This document shows positions 17,208 to 26,183 of a stretch of 39,715 nucleotides of DNA, one piece after another. Numbering within the stretch: the stretch's first letter is position 1; each line of letters begins with the position of its first letter. The stretch lies in NCBI GenBank assembly GCA_945869465.1, contig CAMBPB010000021.1:1-39715 (forward strand), in the 5' to 3' direction. The DNA comes from Prosthecobacter debontii. Lineage in GTDB: Bacteria > Verrucomicrobiota > Verrucomicrobiia > Verrucomicrobiales > Akkermansiaceae. Made by a program: the position numbers and the translations under genes. Under the pieces are notes generated by a model. It ran no database searches. It had not been told where the DNA came from and saw only the letters and a list, made by a program, of their open reading frames with translations.

Positions 17208-18365
17208 TCAGCGCCCGACGATTTGATAGATCGGGCCGCTGAGATCGACGATGAACAGATTTCCGGCGTTATCTTCGGCGAAGGAGCAGATCAGCATGAT
17301 CCTGCCGCCTTTCGGTTGGAGCTCCGCGGAATGGTCCTTGAAGTCGTCGGCTTTGCCCCGTTTCATGCGGAACGACCAGATCCGCGGATTCTGATAGTCG
17401 GCGAACAGGTAGCGGCCTTGCAATTCCTTGATCGGCCCGCGGTACACGTAGCCGCCGGTCACCGAATTTCCTTCTTTGGGACCGCCGCCGTGTTTGTAAA
17501 CGTAAACCGGGTCGATCGCGCCTAACGGAGACTTGCCGCCGACGCCTTGTGCGGGAGTCTTGAGCAATCCTTCCCTCAGTCTCCAGCCATAGTTGGCCCC
17601 CGCGCCTTGGCCACGAGGCATGAAGTTGATTTCCTCCCAGGCATCCTGGCCGACATCGGCCATCCAGAAATCACCGCTCTTGCGGTCGAACGAGCAGCGC
17701 CACGGGTTGCGCACGCCGTAAGCCCAGATTTCCGGCATGGCCTCCTCTCGATTGACGAACGGATTGTCTTCGGGAATTCGATAGCCAGCCCCGCGTGAAA
17801 CATCGATGCGGAGGATTTTTCCTAACAATGTGTCGAGAGCCTGGCCGCGTTGGTTGGGATCGTTGCCGGAACCGCCGTCGCCGTTTGCGATGTAGAGCAT
17901 TGCGTCGGGGCCAAAGCCGATCCAGCCGCCGTTGTGATTCGGGAAGGGCTGTTTGAAGCGAAGAAGGGTTTCCGCCGAGGCGGGAGCGGTGGTGGTCCGG
18001 TTTTGCGAGGTGAACCGGACGATGCAGGTGTGATGTGCGTTGTCGGTGAAGTTCACGTAGTAATGCCCGCTGGTTGCGAAATCCGGGGCGAAGGCGAGGC
18101 CTAGCAGTCCCTCCTCGTTGCCCTCGCGGGTGACGTCCTTGCGGATGTCGAGAAAGGGTTCGTCGGCCCGTTTGCCATTGGCCAGATCGACGATCCAAAC
18201 CGTTCCGGCCTGCTCCATCACCCAGAGTTTGCCGTGGCTTCCGGCGGGCATTCCGGCCCAGACCGGGCGTTCGAAACCCGCCGCCACTTTTTCGACGGCG
18301 AGTCTGCCGTAGCCGTGAAGCGAGGAGATCAGGAGGACCAAGGGGATGAGGATTTTCCGCAGCAT
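17208..18365 (-). CDS. Secreted PQQ-type sugar dehydrogenase (glucose/sorbosone dehydrogenase family)
   Basis: 385 residues with a signal peptide (MLRKILIPLVLLISSLHGYG). The six-bladed propeller of the GSDH family is shown by GFERPVWAGMP, EEGLLGLAFAPDF, FNHNGG-like FPNHNGGWIGFGPD (catalytic-His region), GDGGSGNDPNQRGQALDTLLGK (Ca/PQQ region), EIWAYGVRNPWRCSFD, DVGQDAWEEIN and NSVTGGYVYRG. Members oxidise aldose sugars in the periplasm with PQQ and pass electrons to the respiratory chain; the substrate here is unknown. It is divergent from the rodA-like gene. Confidence 0.92.
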   Translation of the reverse strand: MLRKILIPLVLLISSLHGYGRLAVEKVAAGFERPVWAGMPAGSHGKLWVMEQAGTVWIVDLANGKRADEPFLDIRKDVTREGNEEGLLGLAFAPDFATSGHYYVNFTDNAHHTCIVRFTSQNRTTTAPASAETLLRFKQPFPNHNGGWIGFGPDAMLYIANGDGGSGNDPNQRGQALDTLLGKILRIDVSRGAGYRIPEDNPFVNREEAMPEIWAYGVRNPWRCSFDRKSGDFWMADVGQDAWEEINFMPRGQGAGANYGWRLREGLLKTPAQGVGGKSPLGAIDPVYVYKHGGGPKEGNSVTGGYVYRGPIKELQGRYLFADYQNPRIWSFRMKRGKADDFKDHSAELQPKGGRIMLICSFAEDNAGNLFIVDLSGPIYQIVGR

Positions 18366-18477
18366 GGGAAAAGGCTAGCAGTGATGATTCCGGGTGCAAG
18401 TTGGATGGGCGGTGGAGGGCGGATCGGGTGAAACCGGGAATTTTCACGCCCGCCTTGCCATGGGGGGCGGGTCGCGT

Positions 18478-19695
18478 ATGGTCGCCACGCTCCGCATGAC
18501 ACCGTTTCTGAGAAAAATCCTGGGAATGAACTGGGTGCTCGTATTTGTGATGTACGGGCTCCTCATTTTCGGCGTGTTCATGATCGAGAGCGCGGCCCGG
18601 CACCTCTCGGTTTCCAAGGAAGTTCTCGGGCAATTCGGCAGTGCGGGAGCCTATTACGCGTGGCTGCAGAAGCGGTGGATTCTGCTCGGCAGCGTGGCGT
18701 ATTTCGGGGCGGCATTCGTGGATTACCGGTTGATCCGCTGGCTAGGCATTCCGTTCTATCTCGTGAGCATGGCGCTGATGGTGCTCGCGATGCAGCAGGA
18801 TGATGCGGTGCACCGCCTGACGCTGGCCGGATTCAGTTTCCAACCGGCCCAGCTTGGAATTTCCTCCGGAATTCTGCTGATCGCGTGGTTGATTCAGGAT
18901 CTGCCGAAAATTCATCGCTGGTTTGGCGCGCCGTTCATCCGGATTGGCATCATCGCCGTGGTCGCGGTGGTGCCGTTCTTGATGGTGATGAAAATGGGCG
19001 ACATGGGATCGGCGTTGGTCTGGATTCCGGTTTCGATCGTCGCGCTGTTGATTGGTGGCGCGCCCTTTCGCTACCTCTCGTTCATGGCGTTGATCGGAGC
19101 GGGGTTGATTCCGCTGTTGTATTTCATCGCGTTGCCCTTGGTTTCCGAACGCGGCCCCGAGCGCATCGACACCTGGCTGCGCATGATGCGGGGACAGGAA
19201 GTAGACGTCCAGAACGAGGGATACGCGCCACACAAAATCTCGATTGCCGTGGGCAAAGCCTACTGGAAAGGCGTCGGTTGGAAGGCCTCCGCCGAGCAGG
19301 GATCTTTGCACGCGAAGGGTTTCATCCCGAAGGATACCGCGCATAGCGACTATATTTTCGCCGTCATCGCGGAGGAGCTCGGATTCCGCGGGAGTCTCTT
19401 GTTGCTGACGGCCTTTGCCTTGTTGCTTATCCAGGGTCTGTTCATAGCGTTTTACAGCCGGGATGTGTCGGGGCGGCTGCTGGTCAGCCTGGTTGTGGCG
19501 TTGATTTTCGCGCATGTGTTCGAGAGTATCGGGATGTGCGTGCTGATCATGCCGATCACCGGGATCCCACTTCCGTTAGTCAGCTATTCGGGCACGTTCG
19601 TGGTAATCTGCATGATGCTGCTCGGACTCGTCCAGAGCGTGTGGATCCACCGGAATGCACGGCAGGAAGTGCGGATCAAATCCGCGAACGACTGA
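18478..19695 (+). CDS. rodA: RodA/FtsW/SpoVE family (SEDS) cell-wall glycosyltransferase
   Basis: About 405 residues, ~10 membrane helices. SEDS features: QPAQLGISSGILLIAW (the QPxEL-like motif with Gln in place of Glu), KMGDMGSALVWIPV (the essential Asp region), HSDYIFAVIAEELGFRGS and ITGIPLPLVSYSGT. These match RodA, which polymerises glycan strands with a class B PBP during elongation. Start choice is uncertain: ATG 18478 follows a G-rich stretch, ATG 18496 gives MTPFLRKILGMNW. No mreB, mreC or PBP2 gene is beside it, so a divisome FtsW role is not excluded. Confidence 0.88.
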   Translation: MVATLRMTPFLRKILGMNWVLVFVMYGLLIFGVFMIESAARHLSVSKEVLGQFGSAGAYYAWLQKRWILLGSVAYFGAAFVDYRLIRWLGIPFYLVSMALMVLAMQQDDAVHRLTLAGFSFQPAQLGISSGILLIAWLIQDLPKIHRWFGAPFIRIGIIAVVAVVPFLMVMKMGDMGSALVWIPVSIVALLIGGAPFRYLSFMALIGAGLIPLLYFIALPLVSERGPERIDTWLRMMRGQEVDVQNEGYAPHKISIAVGKAYWKGVGWKASAEQGSLHAKGFIPKDTAHSDYIFAVIAEELGFRGSLLLLTAFALLLIQGLFIAFYSRDVSGRLLVSLVVALIFAHVFESIGMCVLIMPITGIPLPLVSYSGTFVVICMMLLGLVQSVWIHRNARQEVRIKSAND

Positions 19696-19778
19696 AAAAT
19701 CCGGTTTTGGGTCATTCTGGGATAATTGCTTCCAAATCCGCGCTTTCCAGACTTGCCCGGGCAGGCGGAGAGGGGTAA

Positions 19779-21332
19779 ATGGCCACCGTCATGGCTAAGA
19801 AACCAGTAGTGCTCATCATTCGCGACGGTTGGGGTGTGAATCCCGGCGGAAAAGCAACCGCCACTAAAGACGGCAATGCCGTGCTGCTGGCCAACACGCC
19901 GTTTCACGATGTGATGCTCGAAGCCTATCCAAAAGGTTTCCTCAGTGCCTCCGGACGCGATGTGGGACTGCCGCCCGGCCAGATGGGAAACTCGGAAGTG
20001 GGACACCTCAATCTCGGTGCGGGGCGCATTGTTTACCAGGACCTCACCCGCATCAACAAGGCGATCGAAGAAGGCACTCTGGCGCAGAATCCGGTATTCG
20101 TCGAGATGCTCGAAAAAGCCAAATCCTCGCGCCTCCATTTCATCGGCCTGGTTTCGGATGGCGGCGTCCACAGTCATCAGGATCAACTCATCGCGATGGT
20201 GAGACTCGCGAATCAAGCCGGGGTCGGTGACATCATGATTCACGCCATTACCGATGGCCGCGACACCTCGCCGACCGGCGGGGAAGCCTACCTCGCCAAG
20301 GTTGAGGACGAGGCCGCCAAGTGCGGTGCCCGCATCGCCACCGTGATCGGCCGCTACTTTGCAATGGACCGCGACAAACGCTGGGACCGCGTGAAACTTG
20401 CATGGGACGCCATCGTTCGCGGCATCGGCGAGCCGCGCGACATCCTGGCCAGCGAGGCCGTGGCCGATTATTACCGCCTGGATAAAACCGATGAATTCAT
20501 GCCGCCAATGATCTTCGCCGAAGCGGATACCCAGCGCATCCGCGAGGGGGACGTGGTGTTGTTCTTCAATTTCCGCGCCGACCGCGCCCGTGAGCTTTCC
20601 GATGCGTTTCTCAAGGATGACTTCAGTGGTTTCGAGCGCGTAGTCACACCGAAAACCCAGTATTTCACGCTCACCGAGTATGACGAGACTTATGCCTGCC
20701 CGGCGGTTTTCGCTTCGGAGAACCTCGAAATGGTGCTCGGCGAGGTCGTTGCCGCCGCGGGTTTGAACCAGATGCGCATCGCGGAAACCGAAAAATACCC
20801 GCACGTCACGTATTTTTTCAACGGCGGGGTCGAGCTTTCTAACAAGGGCGAGGATCGCGTGATCATCCAGTCGCCCAAGGACGTGCCGACTTACGATTTC
20901 AAGCCCGAAATGAGCGCCCCGGAGGTGACCCGAACGGTGGTTTCCAAACTCAAGGACTACGACCTCGTCATTCTCAACTTCGCCAATCCGGACATGGTCG
21001 GCCATACCGGCGTGGTGGAGGCGGCGATCAAGGCGGTGGAAACCATCGATGCCAGTGTGAAATCCGTGGTCGAGGAAACCCTGCGTCTCGGCGGCAAACT
21101 GCTTGTCACCGCCGACCATGGAAACTGCGAATACATGCGCAACCCCGACGGCTCGCCCAACACCGCGCACACCACCAATCTGGTTCATGCCGTTTACGTG
21201 GCTGGAGATGCCGCGGCCTATCAGGTGAAGGACGGCATCCTCGCCGATGTAGCTCCCACTCTGCTCGCAATGCTGGGACTGCCCAAGCCGAAGGAGATGA
21301 CGGGCACAAGCCTATTGGCGAGGAAGGGATGA
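19779..21332 (+). CDS. gpmI: 2,3-bisphosphoglycerate-independent phosphoglycerate mutase
   Basis: 517 residues of the alkaline-phosphatase superfamily. The metal-binding Asp is in VVLIIRDGWG and the phosphoserine nucleophile Ser72 in GQMGNSEVGHLNLG. Further motifs are SDGGVHSHQDQL, AITDGRDTSP, IGRYFAMDRDKRWDR, FFNFRADRARELS, NFANPDMVGHTG and TADHGNCEYM. It interconverts 3- and 2-phosphoglycerate in glycolysis. A good Shine-Dalgarno GGAG (19767-19770) supports ATG 19779 over 19791. Confidence 0.97.
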   Translation: MATVMAKKPVVLIIRDGWGVNPGGKATATKDGNAVLLANTPFHDVMLEAYPKGFLSASGRDVGLPPGQMGNSEVGHLNLGAGRIVYQDLTRINKAIEEGTLAQNPVFVEMLEKAKSSRLHFIGLVSDGGVHSHQDQLIAMVRLANQAGVGDIMIHAITDGRDTSPTGGEAYLAKVEDEAAKCGARIATVIGRYFAMDRDKRWDRVKLAWDAIVRGIGEPRDILASEAVADYYRLDKTDEFMPPMIFAEADTQRIREGDVVLFFNFRADRARELSDAFLKDDFSGFERVVTPKTQYFTLTEYDETYACPAVFASENLEMVLGEVVAAAGLNQMRIAETEKYPHVTYFFNGGVELSNKGEDRVIIQSPKDVPTYDFKPEMSAPEVTRTVVSKLKDYDLVILNFANPDMVGHTGVVEAAIKAVETIDASVKSVVEETLRLGGKLLVTADHGNCEYMRNPDGSPNTAHTTNLVHAVYVAGDAAAYQVKDGILADVAPTLLAMLGLPKPKEMTGTSLLARKG

Positions 21333-21466
21333 GAATCCTAGCGCATGACGGGCCATTCGCCGCGAAATTTTTCGGAAAGCACGCTTGCCGCATGCAGACC
21401 GTGCCGACATAGTCCGCGCGACCCCGCTGGACGAAACTGAGCACCGCGTCCGGCTTTATTTTAGCC

Positions 21467-23239
21467 ATGAGCGACACCATTTCGGCGACTGCGGAACTGA
21501 ACCTGCCCAAAGACCTTGCGGCCGCAAAAGGCATGGTCAACGTTGAGATTGACGGCATCTGGCACCAGTTTCCTAAGGGCACGCGGATGATCGAAGCCTG
21601 CCGGCAAGCCGGAACCTTTGTCCCCCACTATTGTTACCACCCGAAGCTCAGTTCGCCCGGCAACTGCCGCATGTGTCTGGTCCAGATGGGCATGCCCCCG
21701 CGACCCGCTCCCGGCCAGGAGCCCCAGCGCGACGACACCGGCTACGAACCGATCGGCTGGATTCCGCGCCCGGTGATCGCCTGCGCCAATACGATTTCCG
21801 AAAATATGGGCATCCGCACCAGTGGCGAGGTGGTGGAAAAATGCCGCGAGGGGGTGATGGAATTCCTGCTCATCAACCATCCGCTCGATTGCCCGATTTG
21901 TGATCAGGCGGGCGAATGCCTGCTCCAAGAGAACTCGGTGGAACACGGCCGCGGCGTTTCTCGCTTCGTGGACATGAAGGTGAAAAAACCGAAAAACGTC
22001 GATATCGGACCGCGCATCCGACTCGACGACGAGCGCTGCATCCTGTGCAGCCGCTGCATCCGTTTCATGGACGAGGTGGCCGGCGATCCGGTGCTCGGCT
22101 TCACTCAACGCGGCACCCATACCACCCTTACCGTCCATCCGGACCGGCTGCTGGACTCCAATTACTCGCTCAACACCGCCGATCTTTGTCCCGTCGGAGC
22201 GTTGACATCCAACGACTTCCGATTTCAAATGCGGGTCTGGTTTCTGAAGGAAACCCCGACCATCGACGTCAACTGCGGCAGCGGCACCAACATCACCGTC
22301 TGGGCCCGCGGCAACAAGATCCACCGCATCACTCCGCGCCGGAATGACGAGGTGAACTCGTGCTGGATGCCCGATTCGCACCGCCTCAATTTTCATTACA
22401 TCGACAGCGACGCCCGCCTCACCGAGCCGCTTGCAAGGAGCGGGGGCGTCTCGCCCGCGGTTTTCAGCCCGATCCCATGGCCGGAGACCCTGAAAACCGC
22501 CGCCGCAAAGCTCAAGACCATTGCGCCGGAGAACATCGCGATCATCGCCTCCGCCCGCATGACTAACGAGGAACTCTTCCTCACCCGCTCGCTCGCTGCG
22601 GCACTGGGCACCGGCAGCCTTTCCCTGGTCCCCCGATTTGCCGAAGCGGATGCCCTGCTCGTTGCCGCGGACCGCAACCCGAACACCCTCGGCGCGAAAC
22701 TCATTCTCGAAACGGAGGATCCGTTCGCCACACTCGACTCCATCCGCGAAGGCGTCCGCTCGGGTGCCATCAAGGCCCTGATTGTTCTCGGCGAGGACCT
22801 CATCACCGATGCTGGATTCCTTTTCGCGGACCTCGCGAATCTGGATTTTCTCCTCCAATCCCACATTTTGGCCAATCCCACCGCCCTCGCCGCCCATTGG
22901 GTGCTGCCCGCCGCGGCATTCGCCGAAAAACGCGGCTCGATGGTCAATCTTTCCGGCCGGCTCCAACGCCTCAACCGCGCCGTCGAACTTCCAGGCCAAG
23001 CCCGCGACGATTGGGAAATCCTCCGCGACCTCACCCTCGCCGTCACAGAGGAAACCAACGTCGCCCGCCACCACATCGAGGATGTGTTCAAATCCATCGC
23101 CGAAGCCATTCCCGCCTTCACCGGCCTCACCCTCTCGAAAATCGGCCATCACGGCACCCAAATCGCCGCTACGGACTATCAGATCCCGCTGCTCGCCAAC
23201 GAACGCGCTAGAAAAGCGGCGGGTCTCATCAATGGCTGA
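21467..23239 (+). CDS. nuoG: NADH-quinone oxidoreductase subunit G (complex I)
   Basis: 590 residues, shorter than the ~900 of E. coli NuoG. The N-terminal 2Fe-2S ligands are Cys56, Cys67, Cys70 and Cys106 (HYCYHP, GNCRMC, IACANT). The His-Cys3 cluster motif HPLDCPICDQAGEC and a further 4Fe-4S site (CILCSRCIRF, CPVGALTS) follow. The remainder is a reduced molybdopterin-oxidoreductase-like domain with LGEDLI and HWVLPAAAFAEKRGSMVN. It belongs to the peripheral arm that passes electrons from FMN to quinone, and heads the collinear nuo run. Confidence 0.95.
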   Translation: MSDTISATAELNLPKDLAAAKGMVNVEIDGIWHQFPKGTRMIEACRQAGTFVPHYCYHPKLSSPGNCRMCLVQMGMPPRPAPGQEPQRDDTGYEPIGWIPRPVIACANTISENMGIRTSGEVVEKCREGVMEFLLINHPLDCPICDQAGECLLQENSVEHGRGVSRFVDMKVKKPKNVDIGPRIRLDDERCILCSRCIRFMDEVAGDPVLGFTQRGTHTTLTVHPDRLLDSNYSLNTADLCPVGALTSNDFRFQMRVWFLKETPTIDVNCGSGTNITVWARGNKIHRITPRRNDEVNSCWMPDSHRLNFHYIDSDARLTEPLARSGGVSPAVFSPIPWPETLKTAAAKLKTIAPENIAIIASARMTNEELFLTRSLAAALGTGSLSLVPRFAEADALLVAADRNPNTLGAKLILETEDPFATLDSIREGVRSGAIKALIVLGEDLITDAGFLFADLANLDFLLQSHILANPTALAAHWVLPAAAFAEKRGSMVNLSGRLQRLNRAVELPGQARDDWEILRDLTLAVTEETNVARHHIEDVFKSIAEAIPAFTGLTLSKIGHHGTQIAATDYQIPLLANERARKAAGLING

Positions 23240-23271
23240 TCGCTGACTCACCAATCATACTCCCGTCAATC

Positions 23272-24528
23272 ATGCCGGACCTCATCCAGATCGCCATCAT
23301 CCTGGTCAAGATCGTCGCACTCACCTTCCTGGTAGTGCTGCCGCTCGTGCCCATCTCGGTTTATTTCGAGCGCCGATTTTCCGCCGTCATCCAGGACCGA
23401 GTCGGTCCTAACCGGGTCGGCATTCCGCTCTCGTTGTTCGGCTTCAAGAAGGACTTCCATTTCTTCGGCCTGATCCAGCCGATGGCGGACGGCCTCAAGC
23501 TCTTTCTCAAGGAGGATTTCACGCCCGCCCACGTGCGCAAGACATTCTATTGGCTGGCCCCGGTTCTAACCGTCGCACCCGCGCTGATCACCGTCTGCGT
23601 GATCCCCTTCGGTTCTCCGATCACGATTTTCGGCCACACGGAAAAACTGGTGATCGCGGACCTCGACATCGGGCCGTTGTTTGTGTTCGCGGTTTCGTCC
23701 CTAACGGTTTACGGCATCACGCTTGCCGGCTGGTCCTCGAACTCCAAGTTTCCGTTTATCGGAGGCGTCCGCTCAACCGCGCAGATGATTTCCTACGAGA
23801 TCGCGCTCGGCCTTTCGATCATCCCGGTGCTGATGTTTTTCGGCGAGCTCAACCTCGGCAAGATCGTCCAGTATCAGGCGGACAACGGCTGGCTGTTGTT
23901 ACCTCTCTGGAAAAACGGCCACTTCAGCCTGCCTGACCCGCAGACCGCGCTGTTCTGGATCCCGGCGGCGATCTCCTTCGTCATCTTCACCATTTCGATT
24001 TTCGCGGAAACCAACCGCATGCCCTTCGACCTTCCCGAATGCGAAACCGAACTTGTCGGCGGCTATCACACCGAATATTCCTCGATGAAATTCGCGCTCT
24101 TCTTCATGGGGGAATACGCCGCCATGGTCATCGGCTCCGCGCTTATCGTCACCCTTTTCCTCGGCGGTTGGTCCGTCGGCTTCACTGCGGACAAGTGGAT
24201 CCAGGGACTTCATATCGGTGGCTTCCATTTCGGCGGCTTGATCCACCTGACGGCGTTTGTCGGGAAACTCGTCGTCTTTATTCTGTTCTTCATCCTCGTG
24301 CGTTGGACTGTGCCGCGCTTCCGGTATGACCAACTTATGAAACTCGGGTGGGTGATCTTCTTCGAAGCCGCCCTCATCAATGTCTTCCTTGCCGCCCTCA
24401 TCCTCGCCGCACCGCATCTCACCATCGCCATCCTCGGCATTGGCACCGTCCTGCTCGTGGTCGTCACCGCCGCCGTGATCTGGGTCGCCAAAGTCTCCGA
24501 AGAGAGCCCGAAAATTCTCCGTGCCTGA
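23272..24528 (+). CDS. nuoH: NADH-quinone oxidoreductase subunit H (complex I)
   Basis: 418 residues with about nine membrane helices. Family motifs are YFERRFSAVIQDRVGPNRVG, GLIQPMADGLKLFLKED, IGGVRSTAQMISYEIALG, FAETNRMPFDLPECETELVGGYHTEYSSMKF and the C-terminal RWTVPRFRYDQLM. The acidic loop (AETNRxPFDLPExE) lines the quinone entry and the first proton path. It is longer than typical (~330) owing to extra loop and C-terminal helices. It starts 32 bp after nuoG. Confidence 0.97.
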   Translation: MPDLIQIAIILVKIVALTFLVVLPLVPISVYFERRFSAVIQDRVGPNRVGIPLSLFGFKKDFHFFGLIQPMADGLKLFLKEDFTPAHVRKTFYWLAPVLTVAPALITVCVIPFGSPITIFGHTEKLVIADLDIGPLFVFAVSSLTVYGITLAGWSSNSKFPFIGGVRSTAQMISYEIALGLSIIPVLMFFGELNLGKIVQYQADNGWLLLPLWKNGHFSLPDPQTALFWIPAAISFVIFTISIFAETNRMPFDLPECETELVGGYHTEYSSMKFALFFMGEYAAMVIGSALIVTLFLGGWSVGFTADKWIQGLHIGGFHFGGLIHLTAFVGKLVVFILFFILVRWTVPRFRYDQLMKLGWVIFFEAALINVFLAALILAAPHLTIAILGIGTVLLVVVTAAVIWVAKVSEESPKILRA

Positions 24529-24554
24529 CCCGCATCACCGCATACCTTCTTCTC

Positions 24555-25121
24555 ATGGCCGTCATCAAACTCCAGCGACCGAAACTCAACTTCGGTGAGA
24601 AAATCTACTTCGGAGCCCTCATCAAGGGCTTCTTTCTCACGATGACCCACGCGGTCAAATCCCTCCGCGGCAAATCCGCCGGTGCCGACTCGCTCGCCTC
24701 CTCCGGGCTTGGCGTGACCATGCAGTTTCCCGAACAGCGCTGGGACGAACACCTGCCAGAATACTACCGCGGCGCACCCACCCTCGTCACCGATGAACAA
24801 GGCCGCGAACGCTGCGTGTCCTGCCAACTCTGCGAGTTCATCTGCCCGCCCAAGGCCATCAAAATCACTCCCGGCGAAATCCCTTCCGACGACCCTTGGG
24901 CGAAAGTCGAAAAACGCCCCAAGGAATTCGATATCGACATGATCCGCTGCATCTACTGTGGCATGTGCGAGGAAGTCTGCCCCGAGCAGGCCATCTTCCT
25001 GCGCAAGGACTACCTCATCACCGGCCTCAAACGCGCCGACATGGTCCACGACAAAGACAAACTCTATCAAATCGGCGGCGTCCGCACCGGCCTGGTCAAC
25101 AAATGGAACGAACTCAAATAA
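24555..25121 (+). CDS. nuoI: NADH-quinone oxidoreductase subunit I (complex I)
   Basis: 188 residues. Two 4Fe-4S motifs carry clusters N6a and N6b: CVSCQLCEFICP and CIYCGMCEEVCP, each with the Pro after the fourth Cys. The preceding QRWDEHLPEYYRGAP is the usual region ahead of the first site. The open frame extends upstream into nuoH, but ATG 24555, 26 bp after the nuoH stop, matches family N-termini. The protein bridges the peripheral and membrane arms. Confidence 0.97.
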   Translation: MAVIKLQRPKLNFGEKIYFGALIKGFFLTMTHAVKSLRGKSAGADSLASSGLGVTMQFPEQRWDEHLPEYYRGAPTLVTDEQGRERCVSCQLCEFICPPKAIKITPGEIPSDDPWAKVEKRPKEFDIDMIRCIYCGMCEEVCPEQAIFLRKDYLITGLKRADMVHDKDKLYQIGGVRTGLVNKWNELK

Positions 25122-25219
25122 GTTTGTTGGTTTTCAGTGTTCGTTTTTCAGGAAGGGTCCCGCCAGGACATCTCTGAAATCCCATTCCTGAAAACTTCAA
25201 ACTGAACACTAGCAAACTC
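25121..25219. repeat. 33-bp imperfect inverted repeat filling the nuoI-nuoJ gap
   Basis: The 33 bases at 25121-25153 and the reverse complement of 25187-25219 agree at about 25 of 33 positions. Both arms are built from 7-base units of the type TTTTCAG, TGTTCAG or TTTGAAG. The second arm ends 3 bp before the nuoJ ATG. A large imperfect stem with a 33-bp central spacer could form. Confidence 0.7.
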
Positions 25220-25222
25220 AAG

Positions 25223-25786
25223 ATGCCCTCCTACCTCTTCTGGCTTTTCGCCACCGTGATGCTCATCGGTGGCGCGGCGGTGATTGCATTCCGCAACCCG
25301 GTTTCAAGCGCCTTGTCGGTGGTCACCTGCTTTGTCGGCCTTGCCGGACTGTTCATCGGCCTCAGCGCTTTCTTTGTCGGGGTGATCCAAATTCTCGTCT
25401 ATACCGGCGCGGTGATGGTGTTGTTCCTGTTCATCATCATGCTGCTCGACCTCAAGGACGAGGAAAAGCGTGCCAAAGGGATTGCTCCCCTGGCCGCCGG
25501 TGTCGGACTCGTCATCGCCTTCGTCGTGCAACTCATCGGCGTGCTTTCCCGCACGCCGAATAAGTCAGCTCCCGCACTCAATCAGGAAACCCTCGCTGCC
25601 GCTGCCGGCCATTTCCCCGTAGGTGAAAAGATCGCCACCTCCCTCACCGCTGGCCGCCTCCCCGACGTCCAGCTCATCGGGCACACGCTTTTCACCCAAT
25701 ACAACCTCCCGCTCCAAATCCTCGGCGTCCTCCTGCTCGTTGCCACCATCGGCGTCGTCGCCCTCTCCAAAAAGCAGGCGGAGTAA
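25223..25786 (+). CDS. nuoJ: NADH-quinone oxidoreductase subunit J (complex I)
   Basis: 187 residues with five predicted membrane helices. Typical features are FRNPVSSALSVVTCFVGLAG, the VGVIQILVYTGAVMVLFLFIIMLLD helix (pi-bulge helix of ND6-type subunits) and a final helix LQILGVLLLVATIGVVALSKK. The segment LPDVQLIGHTLFTQYNLP before the last helix matches NuoJ. It sits between nuoI and nuoK as in the standard order. Confidence 0.96.
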   Translation: MPSYLFWLFATVMLIGGAAVIAFRNPVSSALSVVTCFVGLAGLFIGLSAFFVGVIQILVYTGAVMVLFLFIIMLLDLKDEEKRAKGIAPLAAGVGLVIAFVVQLIGVLSRTPNKSAPALNQETLAAAAGHFPVGEKIATSLTAGRLPDVQLIGHTLFTQYNLPLQILGVLLLVATIGVVALSKKQAE

Positions 25787-25796
25787 CTCCTCTTCG

Positions 25797-25831
25797 TTTC
25801 AAATTTCGTGCTTAAGATTTAGTGCTTCAAA
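25797..25831. repeat. Five-unit 7-bp-periodic leader abutting the nuoK start codon
   Basis: The 35 bases split exactly into five 7-base units of the type TTTCAAA, TTTCGTG or CTTAAGA. Equivalently, they hold two 14-bp copies of ATTTnGTGCTTnAn. They end two bases before ATG 25834. A nearly identical leader precedes nadA (34557-34596, opposite strand). Confidence 0.75.
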
Positions 25832-25833
25832 CC

Positions 25834-26151
25834 ATGGCATCCCTCAACGATTACCTGCTCGTCTCCGGCCTGCTCTTCGCCAGCGGCCTGTTTGGCGTGG
25901 TGTTGCGCCGGAACATCATCATCGTCTTCATGTGCCTTGAGCTCATGCTCAGCGCCGCCAATCTCAGCTTGGTGGCGTTTTCCCGCTTCAACACCGTCAA
26001 TGGCCTGCCCGACTATAACGGCCAGATGCTCGTCTTCTTCGTAATCACCGTCGCCGCCGCCGAAGTCGCCGTCGGCCTTGCCATCATCGTCGCACTCTAC
26101 CGCGCAAGGCAGACGATCCACACCGACGAGTTGACCAGCCTAAAGGGTTGA
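25834..26151 (+). CDS. nuoK: NADH-quinone oxidoreductase subunit K (complex I)
   Basis: 105 residues and three membrane helices. Hallmarks are [31 protein letters not shown], with the conserved membrane Glu in CLELML, and the second Glu in [21 protein letters not shown] 25834 matches family N-termini better than an in-frame GTG at 25822. Its upstream 35 bp consist of heptamer units also found before nadA. Confidence 0.96.
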   Translation: MASLNDYLLVSGLLFASGLFGVVLRRNIIIVFMCLELMLSAANLSLVAFSRFNTVNGLPDYNGQMLVFFVITVAAAEVAVGLAIIVALYRARQTIHTDELTSLKG

Positions 26152-26183
26152 GTGGTTGAACTCCCTACGCCTCTCTCCATCTC

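Noticed and set aside
19584..21188. 534-codon minus-strand frame opposite gpmI
   Set aside because: Shadow of gpmI with His/Gly/Asp-rich, domain-free translation; gpmI is certain.
21461..23254. 597-codon open frame on the minus strand opposite nuoG
   Set aside because: It mirrors nuoG almost exactly, has no recognisable domain, and long antisense frames are common in G+C-rich genes.
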